A stretch of DNA of 64,000 nt from JAGQPD01 sp020426865 (lineage in GTDB: Bacteria > Planctomycetota > Planctomycetia > Pirellulales > Pirellulaceae). Below are positions 8,388 to 17,550 of the stretch, piece by piece. Below the pieces are notes generated by a model that had not been told where the DNA came from, searched no databases, and saw only the letters and a list, made by a program, of their open reading frames with translations. The position numbers and the translations under genes are program-made. Every line of letters starts with the position of its first letter. Within the stretch, counting starts at the first letter, position 1. Location: positions 496,001 to 560,000 of the forward strand of contig JAWKTN010000003.1 of NCBI GenBank assembly GCA_041399065.1. The letters are read 5' to 3'.

Positions 8388-9081
8388 TCAGCACGAAATA
8401 AATTTTTTTAGCGAGTTCAAAATTGAAACCTAGTCGAAACCTAGAGGGTCTACATTCTACACCAACCGCTACACTTCGCTCTCGGTGATTCGTACCTCGG
8501 ACACGCGGCCAAGCAAGATCGCGATCCGACACCACCACCGACCGAACGCTGTACAACCGCGAACGCACTCGCCTTTTTGCGACGGTCACCGAACTTACCT
8601 GTTCTTTCATCAGACGCCTCGCACGCAACCGGCTAAAAGCTTTAACAAACGGCAACAACTCGACGACACCCAGCCACCGCGAAAAACACTCGCGCCGAGC
8701 TGGGCACTGCTACGACATCGCACAACTAAACGCCGCACATTCCATCAGACGCGCGTCCAATATCCGGCGAAAACGCGAGACTTCGCTCCGCCGGTACCAA
8801 TTAAATCAGGGGTATCAGGCCAAATATGTGACTTTCCACGGAAATGGTAGTGATTCTCAGATTGTGTGGCACCGAATTGATGGGGCCGACACATTGGGTT
8901 GACCACTAGTTGACTTGGTATTGTCCATTGTCTCTTTTCAATTGGTCCCGCCTATAATATTCCGCAAGGCACTTCGAAGGGATCGCCAATTACAGGCCAC
9001 GGCATTTTGTCGCAACATTCTTGAATGATTAATTGCACCTTCGAGCTCGTCAGGAGCCTATGTCATGCCTTCGGTGAATGA
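8388..9081. other. intergenic between mobile-element and kinase remnants
   Basis: About 690 bases. An open frame at 8485-8850 on the plus strand is His/Arg/Thr/Pro-rich with no domain and is probably not a gene. A TATAAT hexamer lies at 8953-8958. Nothing else recognised. Confidence 0.5.
8928..8958 (+). promoter_or_regulatory. possible sigma-70-like promoter
   Basis: TATAAT at 8953-8958 is a perfect -10 hexamer. The best upstream partner is TTGTCT at 8928-8933 with a long 19-base spacer. It points toward the kinase remnant at 9082 and may be the leftover promoter of the original gene. Weak evidence. Confidence 0.25.
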
Positions 9082-9498
9082 GCAAAAGGACTGCCTGCGT
9101 GGGTCGTCGCGTCGCGATTCGTCAAACGGAATCAACGACAAGTCAACGCGGTGGTGACGACCACGGTCGGTACGGTAGTCACCTTGATTGCGGCAGCGCT
9201 GCTGTGGCAACAGAGTGAACTTGCCAAACTGGGACAACTGCGGATGAATTCACCAGCCCGTTCATGGGTTGCGAATATTCAGCCGCGCCTTTCTCAAACG
9301 AGCGGGATATTGCCAGAGCCAGTCGAGTCCACGTCGGTGACGACTCCGATGCAGCAGTCGATCTCGCTGCCAGCGGGTAAGTATCAAGCGAGGGAACGGT
9401 GCTGTGGAAGAAACGATTGCCCATGGCGTTTGAGTTTTCAGATTCCCACAGTCGCTATCCGAAACAGCAAATGGTCAATGAAGCGATCGTCGGGGTGA
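9082..9498 (+). pseudogene. Ser/Thr kinase-type receptor fragment (juxtamembrane, TM and start of extracellular part)
   Basis: The frame is open from 9082, after TGA 9079-9081, with no kinase domain left. It encodes R-F-V-K-R-N-Q-R-Q-V-N-A, a transmembrane helix (T-V-G-T-V-V-T-L-I-A-A-A-L-L-W), and then Q-S-I-S-L-P-A-G-K-Y-Q. This order resembles the region after the kinase domain in planctomycete kinases with extracellular propellers. The homology then shifts to the frame used by the next fragment at about 9390 (G-T-V-L-W-K-K-R-L-P), so at least one frameshift is present. Confidence 0.5.
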
Positions 9499-10055
9499 CG
9501 CCTTGTCCGACGACACGTATCCCGGAGCGGAGTGAGCTGCCTCAAGTGGCGATGATTGCCGCCACTGCGGATCCCCGCTATCGAAAGGCGATCGCGGTAT
9601 ACGGCCTGTACACAGGAAAGTCTTTCGCCGAAGTGATTCGACTGGCGATCTTGACCCTCGGAGCGATACTGCTACCCGCTGGTTTTCTCGTTCGATTGAT
9701 TCGGAATCGACATTGGTTGCTGGGGACAGACAAACGTGGTGGCGGACGGGAACACGTTGCAACAGATGTATTTGCGGAGGGTGATCCAGGCCTGAGTCAC
9801 TTTGCGACACGCAAAGGTCCAACGGCCAGCGGTGAGCTAATGGTCGCGGAGCAGCAACAAAAGTTGAGACAACTCTTGTCACAACTCTCACCCGATCAGC
9901 GTCAAGTAATCGAGTTACGGCATTTTGAAGAGCTTCCCTTTTCCGCTATCGCCGCGCGGCTGGGCAGGTCAGATCCCGCCGTCCGAATGTTGTGGGTTCG
10001 AGGTATCCAGTTCGCGACGCGTGTGCAAGGGCGATACGCGTTTGTCGTGAAATGA
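9399..10055 (+). pseudogene. chimeric ORF: membrane-protein tail joined to ECF sigma region 4
   Basis: 218 residues in one open frame. The first half continues the kinase-type receptor remnant and has a hydrophobic segment (I-L-T-L-G-A-I-L-L-P-A-G-F-L-V). The second half, from about residue 150, is a good sigma-70 region 4: L-S-P-D-Q-R-Q-V-I-E-L-R-H-F-E-E-L-P-F followed by a helix-turn-helix (A-A-R-L-G-R-S-D-P-A-V-R-M-L-W). Sigma region 2 is absent, so it cannot be a working ECF sigma factor in the usual sense. It is most simply a deletion junction between a kinase gene and a sigma gene, an inverted version of the intact pair at 38720-41997. A functional fusion is possible but unlikely. Confidence 0.55.
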
Positions 10056-10086
10056 AAACGGACCGTTTGAGAGTCTCAAACGGTCC
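10052..10086 (-). terminator. intrinsic terminator of rplM-rpsI
   Basis: An 11-bp perfect stem (10060-10070 with 10076-10086) and a 5-base loop, followed on the minus strand by GTTTTCATT. It lies about 46 bp beyond the rpsI stop and a few bases from the end of the plus-strand chimeric ORF, so it may also stop transcription from the left. Confidence 0.85.
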
Positions 10087-10131
10087 TTGCTGATTCTTGG
10101 CCGAAATAGTGGTTGAGCGATCGCTATGCGG

Positions 10132-10545
10132 TTAACGCTTGGAGAACTGCGTACCGCGGCGAGCACCACGAAGGCCGTACTTCTTACGTTCCTTCATCCG
10201 CGAATCACGGGTGAGGTAACTACCTTCGCGAAGCACTGGGAACAGTTCCGTGTCGAGGCTGACCAAGGCACGAGCGATACCCATCTTGCAGGCCCCCGAT
10301 TGGCCGGTGCTACCACCGCCGTGCACCCGGATCAATACGTCAACTTCCGTCGCCTTGCCAGTTGCCACCAGCGGGGAAAGCAATTGCTCGCGGTCTTGCT
10401 CATTGGGAAAGTATTCTTCGAGCGGTCGGCGGTTTACGGTGACTTTACCTTGACCGGGTCGCACGCGAACTCGGGCGACCGAGGACTTTCGTCGCCCCGT
10501 TCCCAAAGCATCACCGGAAATCTTGTCCTTCTTTACCGCTACCAT
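10132..10545 (-). CDS. rpsI: 30S ribosomal protein S9
   Basis: 137 residues. Component of the small ribosomal subunit; its C-terminal tail contacts P-site tRNA. Recognised from G-T-G-R-R-K-S-S-V-A-R-V, the motif G-G-G-S-T-G-Q-S-G-A, and the end K-K-Y-G-L-R-G-A-R-R-G-T-Q-F-S-K-R, which is the hallmark S9 tail. A longer TTG start at 10560 is possible, but GGGGA lies eight bases before ATG 10545, which I prefer. It follows rplM at 59 bp in the standard rplM-rpsI operon. Confidence 0.97.
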   Translation of the reverse strand: MVAVKKDKISGDALGTGRRKSSVARVRVRPGQGKVTVNRRPLEEYFPNEQDREQLLSPLVATGKATEVDVLIRVHGGGSTGQSGACKMGIARALVSLDTELFPVLREGSYLTRDSRMKERKKYGLRGARRGTQFSKR

Positions 10546-10604
10546 AACCGCTATCCCCAATTACCAGTCAAGAGTTTATTTTGATGGATTGTTCGCCCGA
10601 TCGG

Positions 10605-11051
10605 CTACACTTTTTTCCCCACCGTTAGCGGTTCGGGGTTTTGTGCCTGATGTGGATGATCTGGGCCGACATACAACTTGAGCTTACTCAGCATTTTGCG
10701 ACCTAGCTTGTTCTTCGGCAACATACGTCGGACGGCATCACGAAGAATACGATCGGGATGTCGCGCATGCCGACGCTCGGCCGTCTCTTCCCGCAAGCCG
10801 GTGTAGCCGGTGTACCAAGTGTAGCGCTTGTTGGCAAACTTATTGCCGGTGAATTGCACCTTTTCGACGTTGGTCACGACCACAAAGTCGCCGGTGTCTA
10901 CGTGTGGGGTGTAGGTGGGACGATGTTTGCCCATCAGGACGACCGCAATGTCGCTGGCCAAGCGCCCGACAATCTGGTCGGTCCCATCGACCACAAACCA
11001 ACTGTGATTTACTTCACCCTTTTTCGCCAGGGTCGTCTTTACCGTCAGCAC
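10605..11051 (-). CDS. rplM: 50S ribosomal protein L13
   Basis: 148 residues from a GTG start at 11051, with GGAGGG six bases upstream. Early-assembling large-subunit protein. Typical sequence includes W-F-V-V-D-G-T-D-Q-I-V-G-R-L-A-S, G-K-H-R-P-T-Y-T-P and R-M-L-P-K-N-K-L-G-R. First gene of the rplM-rpsI operon. A weak promoter-like pair may lie in the 270-bp divergent region shared with pntA. Confidence 0.97.
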   Translation of the reverse strand: MLTVKTTLAKKGEVNHSWFVVDGTDQIVGRLASDIAVVLMGKHRPTYTPHVDTGDFVVVTNVEKVQFTGNKFANKRYTWYTGYTGLREETAERRHARHPDRILRDAVRRMLPKNKLGRKMLSKLKLYVGPDHPHQAQNPEPLTVGKKV

Positions 11052-11322
11052 GTTCTACCCTCCGCCAACCTCTGGCGTCCAAATACGAAATCTCGTGTGA
11101 TACCTATCTAACCCCATATACCAAGCGGGGAGAATTACGTAATGTAGCGGCTTATGGCGTCAGCATCAAGTCCGTCCACAGGGGATTTGAAGATTGGGTG
11201 CTATCTGCCAGAATCCTAACCTGAGCAGCCGGTCCATGGCGGCCGCCGAGTGCTCTTAAGTTGTTACCAAGCAAAGACCTACGACACAAAACCACCGCCT
11301 GATAAACTGTTAGGGTTAGCCC

Positions 11323-12501
11323 ATGAAAATCGGTGTCGTCAAAGAAACGTATCCCGGTGAACGACGCGTCGCGATCGTCCCGGCCATCGTCCCCACGTTG
11401 ACCAAGGCCGGATTCGAGGTGACGGTCGAGCGATCGGCCGGCGAATCGGCTGGATTTCCCGACCACCAGTATGTTGACAAAGGAGCACAGATTGTCGACA
11501 GCCGGGACGCGGTGTTCGCCAGCGACGTGGTCCTTCAAGTCCGCACCGCGGCTGCCAATCCGCAAGAGACCGCGTCGGATCGACAACGTTGTCGCGCCGG
11601 ACAAATCGTGATCGGGATGTGCGACCCGTTGGGTGGCGCCGAGGAGATCCGGCAATGGTCCAGCACCGGTGCCACGCTGATGGCACTCGAGCTGATCCCG
11701 CGCATCACACGGGCTCAAAGCATGGACGTGCTTTCGTCGATGGCTACTGTCGCCGGATACCGGGCGGTGTTACTGGCGGCTCTGGAATTGCCCCAAATGA
11801 TGCCGCTGATGATGACCGCCGCAGGCACGTTGGCGCCTGCTCGCGTCTTTGTCATTGGTGGCGGTGTCGCGGGACTGCAGGCCATCGCGACGTCACGTCG
11901 CTTGGGCGGCATTGTGCAAGCCTACGACGTCCGCCCCGCCGTTCGTGAACAGGTCGAAAGTCTCGGTGGCAAATTTGTGGAGCTGGAGCTCGATACCACT
12001 GCCGCGGAGGACAAGGGGGGATACGCCAAAGCGTTGGGCGATGAGTTCTACAAGAAGCAGCGCGAGCTGATGGCGAAGATCGTGTCGGAAAGCGATGTCG
12101 TCATCACCACCGCGGCCATTCCAGGCAAGCAGTCGCCGCTGTTGGTTACCGCCGACGCTGTGGCTGGCATGCCGGCCGGCTCCGTCATTGTCGACCTCGC
12201 CGCCGAACGCGGCGGCAACTGTGAACTGAGCCAGGCCGATCAACGTGTCGTGGCACATGGTGTCACGATTCTCGGGCCGACCAACTTGGCGGCCGAAGTC
12301 CCCAAGCACGCAAGCCAGATGTATGCCAAGAACATCACGACCTTCCTGCTAAACATGTGCAAGAAGGGCGAGGTCGTACTCAACACCGATGACGAAATCG
12401 TTCGCGATACCATGGTGACTCGCGATGGGGAGGTCGTCTGTGCCCGAGTGCGTACGATTCTCGGAATGCCCGAATTGACGACCCCGTCCGCTACTTCCTA
12501 A
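11323..12501 (+). CDS. pntAA: NAD(P) transhydrogenase subunit alpha, part 1 (NAD-binding domain I)
   Basis: 392 residues. Soluble NAD(H)-binding component of the proton-translocating transhydrogenase, which passes hydride between NADH and NADP+. Opening M-K-I-G-V-V-K-E and P-G-E-R-R-V-A-I-V-P are typical of the alanine dehydrogenase/PntA family. The Rossmann motif V-I-G-G-G-V-A-G-L is at about residue 177, followed by the family motif Q-A-Y-D-V-R-P-A-V. The length fits the split alpha type in which membrane part 2 is a separate gene, here 35 bp downstream. ATG 11323 is preceded by AGGG. Confidence 0.95.
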   Translation: MKIGVVKETYPGERRVAIVPAIVPTLTKAGFEVTVERSAGESAGFPDHQYVDKGAQIVDSRDAVFASDVVLQVRTAAANPQETASDRQRCRAGQIVIGMCDPLGGAEEIRQWSSTGATLMALELIPRITRAQSMDVLSSMATVAGYRAVLLAALELPQMMPLMMTAAGTLAPARVFVIGGGVAGLQAIATSRRLGGIVQAYDVRPAVREQVESLGGKFVELELDTTAAEDKGGYAKALGDEFYKKQRELMAKIVSESDVVITTAAIPGKQSPLLVTADAVAGMPAGSVIVDLAAERGGNCELSQADQRVVAHGVTILGPTNLAAEVPKHASQMYAKNITTFLLNMCKKGEVVLNTDDEIVRDTMVTRDGEVVCARVRTILGMPELTTPSATS

Positions 12502-12536
12502 CCGCAATTCATCGATAACACTGGATCCTCACCATC

Positions 12537-13079
12537 ATGTATCAATCCCGTATTCACTCGTGGTGTCCCCTTCGATTGTTCGCATCAACGGCGATGCTGA
12601 GCATCCTATTGGGTTTGTCGACCTCGCTACCGGCGACAGCTCAGAACTCCCATGAACTGCGTGAGGCCGCCGAGCATTTGAAGCAGGCGTCGGAAAAGAT
12701 CGAACACTTCGTGGGGACCCCGGCCGAAATCGATCGAGACTCATTGGCAATTCCTTCCACCGGGACAGACCAGCAACCAACCGAGGAACGCAATGTTGGC
12801 TTAGGAACACTCATGGCCAGCTTGACGATCTTCGTGCTCGCGATCTTTGTTGGATTCGAGCTGATCACAAAAGTCCCGCCCACATTGCATACGCCATTGA
12901 TGTCCGGATCCAACGCCATTAGTGGTATTACGATCGTCGGAGCGGTGCTGTCTGCCGGAATCGACGAACCGATTTTCGCCGCGATCCTGGGACTGATCGC
13001 CGTCGCGCTGGCCGCGATCAATGTCGTGGGCGGATTCATGGTTACCGATCGCATGCTGTCGATGTTCCAACGACGGTAG
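12537..13079 (+). CDS. pntAB: NAD(P) transhydrogenase subunit alpha, part 2 (membrane) with N-terminal extension
   Basis: 180 residues. The C-terminal ~95 residues carry the family's membrane helices (L-T-I-F-V-L-A-I-F-V-G-F-E-L, then S-G-I-T-I-V-G-A and A-L-A-A-I-N-V-V-G-G-F-M-V-T-D-R-M-L) that help form the proton channel. The first ~85 residues are unusual: a signal-peptide-like segment (L-S-I-L-L-G-L-S-T-S-L-P-A-T-A-Q) followed by a probable coiled coil (R-E-A-A-E-H-L-K-Q-A-S-E-K-I-E). The normal subunit is about 95-110 residues. It lies between pntAA (35 bp) and pntB (90 bp). Confidence 0.92.
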   Translation: MYQSRIHSWCPLRLFASTAMLSILLGLSTSLPATAQNSHELREAAEHLKQASEKIEHFVGTPAEIDRDSLAIPSTGTDQQPTEERNVGLGTLMASLTIFVLAIFVGFELITKVPPTLHTPLMSGSNAISGITIVGAVLSAGIDEPIFAAILGLIAVALAAINVVGGFMVTDRMLSMFQRR

Positions 13080-13169
13080 TCTTGTCGGCATACCGCTTGG
13101 GCATCGCCTCAGGCTCACTGACATTCTTCAACAACCTTCAACAACGTTCTTCAACCACATAAATACTCC

Positions 13170-14573
13170 ATGACAATCGAAACGATTATCAAGCTGTCAT
13201 ACCTGGTGTCAGCGATCCTGTTTATCTTTGGCCTGAAGAAGATGTCGCATCCCCGAACCGCTGTGCAGGGCAACTGGCTTGGCGCTGCCGGCATGTTTGT
13301 GGCACTAGCAGTAACTCTATTCGACCGATCGTCGATTCACGGTTACGGTTTCATTGTCCTGGGCCTGGTTGCTGGCTCGGCCATTGGGGCGTACTTCGCC
13401 AAAACAGTCGAGATGACGGCGATGCCGCAAATGGTGGCACTGTTCAATGGTTTCGGGGGGGGCGCATCGATCCTCGTCGCCGGCGCCGAATTAGGGAAGT
13501 TGCTCGTGCACCAAGGTCCCGATTCCGCTCGCAGCGACGTCCTAATCGCCACCGCGGCTTCCGGATTAATTGGCGCCGTCACATTTTGGGGAAGCCTGGT
13601 GGCCTATGGCAAGCTGCAGGAACTGAAGGTGTTTCGCAAGCCGTTGAGTTTGCCGGGGCACCAGATTGTCAACGGCGGGTTGGCTGTGCTACTTGCGTTA
13701 CTGACATTCTGGTTGGTGCAAAGTGGAGGGTCGGTCAGTGCCTACGTCTTGATTTGCATTGTTTCGTCGGTCCTGGGCGTGCTCCTCGTCGTGCCGATCG
13801 GCGGCGCCGATATGCCGGTCGTGATCGCCTTGTTGAATTCATATTCCGGATTGGCAGCCGCCGCGACAGGATTTGTCATTGATAACAGCGTGTTGATCAT
13901 CGCCGGATCATTGGTCGGCGCCTCTGGCGTAATCCTCACCCAAATCATGTGCAAGGCCATGAATCGATCGCTGACCAACGTATTGTTCGGCGTCATGGAA
14001 GGTGGTGGATCAACCGCCGATGCCGACGAAGTGTACGCAAACGTCCGCAGTACTTCTGCCGAAGATGTCGCGATGATCCTCGAAACCGCTCAACGAGTGG
14101 TCGTCGTACCCGGATATGGCATGGCCGTGGCACAAGCCCAACACGCCGTACGGGATCTCGCCAACATCCTGGAAAAACGCGGCACGAACGTGGAATTCGC
14201 GATTCACCCCGTGGCCGGACGGATGCCAGGCCATATGAACGTGCTGTTGGCCGAAGCGGATATCCCCTACGAAAAACTTCTGGAGATGGACCAAATCAAT
14301 CCAACGATGGAGACCGTCGACGTAGCAATCGTCATTGGTGCGAACGACGTCGTCAACCCGGTGGCGCGCACTGATCCGAATAGCCCCATCGCCGGAATGC
14401 CCATCATCGATGTCGATAAGGCGCGCACGGTAATCGTGATCAAACGCAGCCTCAGCCCTGGCTTTGCCCAAATCCCCAATCCGTTGTTCGCCGCGGACAA
14501 CGCGCTGATGTTGTTCGGTGATGGCAAACAGGCGGTGTTGGAAATCGTGACCGCGCTCAAGGAAAACATGTAA
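13170..14573 (+). CDS. pntB: NAD(P) transhydrogenase subunit beta
   Basis: 467 residues, normal family length. Membrane domain of several helices in the first ~270 residues. The C-terminal NADP(H)-binding domain III contains V-V-V-P-G-Y-G-M-A-V-A-Q-A-Q-H, H-P-V-A-G-R-M-P-G-H-M-N-V-L-L-A-E and I-G-A-N-D-V-V-N-P-V-A-R, all diagnostic. Completes the pntAA-pntAB-pntB operon, whose activity supplies NADPH using the proton gradient. The convergent hydrogenase operon ends 3 bp away at 14577. Confidence 0.96.
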   Translation: MTIETIIKLSYLVSAILFIFGLKKMSHPRTAVQGNWLGAAGMFVALAVTLFDRSSIHGYGFIVLGLVAGSAIGAYFAKTVEMTAMPQMVALFNGFGGGASILVAGAELGKLLVHQGPDSARSDVLIATAASGLIGAVTFWGSLVAYGKLQELKVFRKPLSLPGHQIVNGGLAVLLALLTFWLVQSGGSVSAYVLICIVSSVLGVLLVVPIGGADMPVVIALLNSYSGLAAAATGFVIDNSVLIIAGSLVGASGVILTQIMCKAMNRSLTNVLFGVMEGGGSTADADEVYANVRSTSAEDVAMILETAQRVVVVPGYGMAVAQAQHAVRDLANILEKRGTNVEFAIHPVAGRMPGHMNVLLAEADIPYEKLLEMDQINPTMETVDVAIVIGANDVVNPVARTDPNSPIAGMPIIDVDKARTVIVIKRSLSPGFAQIPNPLFAADNALMLFGDGKQAVLEIVTALKENM

Positions 14574-14576
14574 CCA

Positions 14577-15872
14577 CTAGCGATCCAACTTCATCGTCAG
14601 GAAATGGGTCGCACAGCTGATGCATGGATCGTAGTTGCGGATCATGTGTTCGCAACGGCGCGTCGCTGTGGTATCGTCAAGGCTCGCGACACGTGGGACA
14701 TATGCCCGCAGATCTTCCTCGATTTGATATTGGTTTTGTGACGTCGGCGGCACGATTTTGGCGCTTACTATCAGGCCGTTTTCATCGGTTTCATAATGAT
14801 GGTAGATCAGCCCTCGTGGCGCTTCGGTAGCATGGCATCCTTTGCCGGCCCGCGGCCGGTACTCGGCACGGCTCTCGTTCGGAACCGCATGGTATTGCTT
14901 GACAATCGCTAATGCTTCTTCGTAGGCGTCCACTAGTTCGATCGCCCGCGCGACGATGCTGTGAAAATTGTTCTTTGATGGCCAAGCGATACCGCAATCG
15001 TCGGCTGCCTTCCGCGCCAGCGGCGACAGTTGATCATAGCAATTGTTGATCCGCGACAAGGGTCCCACGAGATAACTGGTCTGCTGTGGCAGGCGAACAC
15101 TGTGCAGGGCGGTGCTGTGCGCGACATGGCGTTCTTCGAAGTGTTTTTCGTAGTCTTCAACCGGGATCTCAAGCCCGCAAGATGATACAACACGACCGTG
15201 GTTCATAGGGTATTCGATCGGATGCTGCAACGATACGGTTTCGTAGTCGACCTGCAAGTCGGGAAACTCCAGTTGGGCCGTGAATTGACAGACTTCTATG
15301 GCTGCTTGCAACCCCCACTCGAGATCCGGAATCAACTCCCGCAACTCGGCAACGCGCGGCAAACGATAGAACCCACCGACGGTCACGTTGATCGGATGTA
15401 CGGCTCGACCTCCCAGGACTTCCAGCAAGTCATTGCCAATCTTTTTCAATCGCAATCCCCGTTCCACGGCCTCGCGATAATCCGCGGCCATGCTGATACC
15501 ACTTTCGTAACCGAGAAAGTCGGGAGCATGCAGCAAGTGAATATGCAGCGCATGACTTTCTATCCATTCGGCACAATACAGCAAACGTCGCAGACGTGTG
15601 ACATCGGGCGGCACGGACACTTGCATTGCTTTTTCCAACGCATGACAGGCGGACATCTGATAGGCGACAGGACAGATTCCACAAATCCGGGCCGTGATAT
15701 CGGGTACCTCACGTGCTTCGCGCCCCCGCAGAAACGCCTCAAAAAACCGGGGGGGCTCATAAATGTTCAGCTCGACATACTCCACGCGATCGCCGTCCAG
15801 CTTGACATAGAGTGCTCCTTCACCCTCGACACGTGAGAGCGCCTTCACTTGAAACGTACGATTCGCCGGCAT
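14577..15872 (-). CDS. hydA: [NiFe] hydrogenase large (alpha) subunit, group 3b type
   Basis: 431 residues. Carries the Ni-Fe active site that oxidises or produces H2. The L1 motif R-I-C-G-I-C-P is near residue 62 and the L2 motif D-P-C-I-S-C-A-T-H near the C-terminus, so all four Cys ligands are present. Eight residues follow the final His (F-L-T-M-K-L-D-R), a tail a maturation protease would remove; a protease gene begins this operon. The neighbours hydB, hydG and hydD define a cytoplasmic NADP-linked (sulf)hydrogenase of the Pyrococcus HydBGDA type. Last gene of the operon, 41 bp after hydD. No hypA-F genes are in the window. Confidence 0.93.
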   Translation of the reverse strand: MPANRTFQVKALSRVEGEGALYVKLDGDRVEYVELNIYEPPRFFEAFLRGREAREVPDITARICGICPVAYQMSACHALEKAMQVSVPPDVTRLRRLLYCAEWIESHALHIHLLHAPDFLGYESGISMAADYREAVERGLRLKKIGNDLLEVLGGRAVHPINVTVGGFYRLPRVAELRELIPDLEWGLQAAIEVCQFTAQLEFPDLQVDYETVSLQHPIEYPMNHGRVVSSCGLEIPVEDYEKHFEERHVAHSTALHSVRLPQQTSYLVGPLSRINNCYDQLSPLARKAADDCGIAWPSKNNFHSIVARAIELVDAYEEALAIVKQYHAVPNESRAEYRPRAGKGCHATEAPRGLIYHHYETDENGLIVSAKIVPPTSQNQYQIEEDLRAYVPRVASLDDTTATRRCEHMIRNYDPCISCATHFLTMKLDR

Positions 15873-15913
15873 AACTCACCTCGGTCTTGCATGCCACGAT
15901 CATGGCGTGGGCA

Positions 15914-16693
15914 TTAGTCATGTTGCTCCAACAGATTGCTGGCCTCGCGGAATTCGGGGGCATAGCCGTTAAAGTTTCTTGTCAGTCGCACCAGGTGTCC
16001 ACGATCCGCACCGGCGCGCAGGAATTGATGGGTGAGGCTTGGGACATTCGCCTGTTGTTGCGGACCGTAACAACCGAAGCATTCCCGGTTGTAGGCGGGA
16101 CAGATCGCGTTGCACCCGGCTTGCGTGACCGGTCCCAGACAGGGGATCCCCCGCGTCACGGCGACACATACGGTTTGGCGCTGTTTGCAGGGGATGCATA
16201 CGCTGTAACTGGGCAAGCGTGGTTTGTGTCCACCAATCAGTGAAAGGAGCACCGATAGCAACTGCTGCTTATTGATCGGACAACCACGCAACTCGAAATC
16301 GACAATCACATGATCGGCAATGGGCGTGCTGGTATCCAGCGCCGAGATGACTTGCGGATCGGCGTACACATGCCGGACGAACTCAGGCAAATCCGCCCAA
16401 TTGCGCAACGCCTGAATGCCGCCTGATGTAGCACAAGCGCCAATTGTAATCAAATAGTGACATTGCTTGCGAATCTCGCGAATCCGTCGTGCGTCGTGGT
16501 CGGTGGTAACCGAGCCTTCCACCAGGCCGATATCGTAGGGTCCTTCGATTTCTTGCGTGCGGGCTTCGAGGAAATAGGCGATTTCGACGGCTTCGGCGAC
16601 TGCCAGCAGCTCGTCTTCACAATCGAGCAACGTCAGTTGGCATCCATCGCAGGACGCGAACTTGAAGACGGCAAGTTTCGGCTTGGCGGTCAT
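15914..16693 (-). CDS. hydD: [NiFe] hydrogenase small (delta) subunit
   Basis: 259 residues from ATG 16693, whose first base is shared with the hydG stop (TGATG). The Fe-S electron relay subunit. The proximal-cluster ligands appear in A-S-C-D-G-C-Q-L-T-L-L-D and G-A-C-A-T-S-G-G. The C-terminal part has C-I-P-C-K-Q-R, P-C-L-G-P-V-T-Q-A-G-C, A-I-C-P and C-F-G-C-Y-G-P for additional clusters. There is no twin-arginine signal, which fits a cytoplasmic group 3 enzyme. A longer open frame upstream only overlaps hydG and is not credible as N-terminus. Confidence 0.92.
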   Translation of the reverse strand: MTAKPKLAVFKFASCDGCQLTLLDCEDELLAVAEAVEIAYFLEARTQEIEGPYDIGLVEGSVTTDHDARRIREIRKQCHYLITIGACATSGGIQALRNWADLPEFVRHVYADPQVISALDTSTPIADHVIVDFELRGCPINKQQLLSVLLSLIGGHKPRLPSYSVCIPCKQRQTVCVAVTRGIPCLGPVTQAGCNAICPAYNRECFGCYGPQQQANVPSLTHQFLRAGADRGHLVRLTRNFNGYAPEFREASNLLEQHD

Positions 16694-17550
16694 CAGAAGT
16701 TCTCCAGATTCAGATACGGCTCCAATGCCTGGTACGTGAAAACGGGTCCGTCTTTGCAGACGAACGTGGGGCCAAGTTGACAGTGTCCGCATAGTCCCAC
16801 CGCACAACTCATGTTGCGTTCCATCGAAACGTGAATATGGTCACGTTTGATTTTTCGCGCCAACGCTTCGAAGATGACAAAGCGCATCATGACCTCGGGG
16901 CCACATGTGAGGACTCGAGTTCGTTCGGGCTTCAATCGCAGGCGATAGAAGAGGATGGGTACAACGCCGATGTGTCCACGGTACTCGGCGTCGCCAATAT
17001 CCACAGTGACTTCGACTTCGATCCCCGCATTGCGCCAGGCGTCGTACTGTTCGGTGTAGAGCAAATCCTTGGCTGTCCGAGCCCCATACAACAGATAAAC
17101 GCGGCCGTAGTCATCGCGATGGTGAATGATATGGTGGATAGCCGGCCGTAACGGCGCCAAGCCAATGCCGCCACAGGCAATCACCACATCGTGCTCCCGG
17201 CACGATCTCATCGGCCACGCCGACCCATACGGGCCGCGGATACCGATTTGATCCCCAACATGCAGGCGCGACATGGCCCGCGTCACGTTGCCAGCAACCC
17301 GCACGGTATGCTCCAGCTTCTCAGGTTCTGCCGGATCCGAGCTGATCGAAATCGCCGACTCGCCGACCCCCGGCAAGTAGAGCATGTTGAATTGTCCGGG
17401 TGAGAATTGATATTCGCGTGCAATGAGAGGATCGCCGAACGTCAACTCATAGGTCGTAACGCCTGGCACTTCGGCCGCCATCTTAGAAATGTTCGCCCAG
17501 TGCACGGTCCAGGGGGAGGAGGCTCGGTGGTCCATCGCAGCAGACATCAT
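16693..17550 (-). CDS. hydG: hydrogenase FAD/NAD(P)-binding (gamma) subunit
   Basis: 285 residues. Ferredoxin-NADP reductase-like subunit linking the hydrogenase to NAD(P)(H). The FAD-binding barrel is seen in F-S-P-G-Q-F-N-M-L and G-E-S-A-I-S-I-S-S-D-P. The NAD(P) fold is seen in C-G-G-I-G-L-A-P-L-R-P and Y-G-A-R-T-A-K-D-L-L. A C-terminal [2Fe-2S] site reads C-A-V-G-L-C-G-H-C with a further Cys at F-V-C-K-D-G-P. ATG 17550 overlaps the hydB stop (ATGA) and the gene overlaps hydD downstream. It is also similar to anaerobic sulphite reductase subunit B, but the adjacent hydrogenase subunits settle the role. Confidence 0.92.
   Translation of the reverse strand: MMSAAMDHRASSPWTVHWANISKMAAEVPGVTTYELTFGDPLIAREYQFSPGQFNMLYLPGVGESAISISSDPAEPEKLEHTVRVAGNVTRAMSRLHVGDQIGIRGPYGSAWPMRSCREHDVVIACGGIGLAPLRPAIHHIIHHRDDYGRVYLLYGARTAKDLLYTEQYDAWRNAGIEVEVTVDIGDAEYRGHIGVVPILFYRLRLKPERTRVLTCGPEVMMRFVIFEALARKIKRDHIHVSMERNMSCAVGLCGHCQLGPTFVCKDGPVFTYQALEPYLNLENF

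Noticed and set aside
8485..8850. Plus-strand open frame of 121 residues
   Set aside because: Arg/His/Thr/Pro-rich composition, no motif, no ribosome site; probably chance in GC-rich intergenic DNA.
16694..16807. Longer N-terminus for the hydrogenase small subunit
   Set aside because: It lies entirely inside hydG, and the TGATG junction plus the family start (M-T-A-K-P-K-L-A-V-F) favour 16693.
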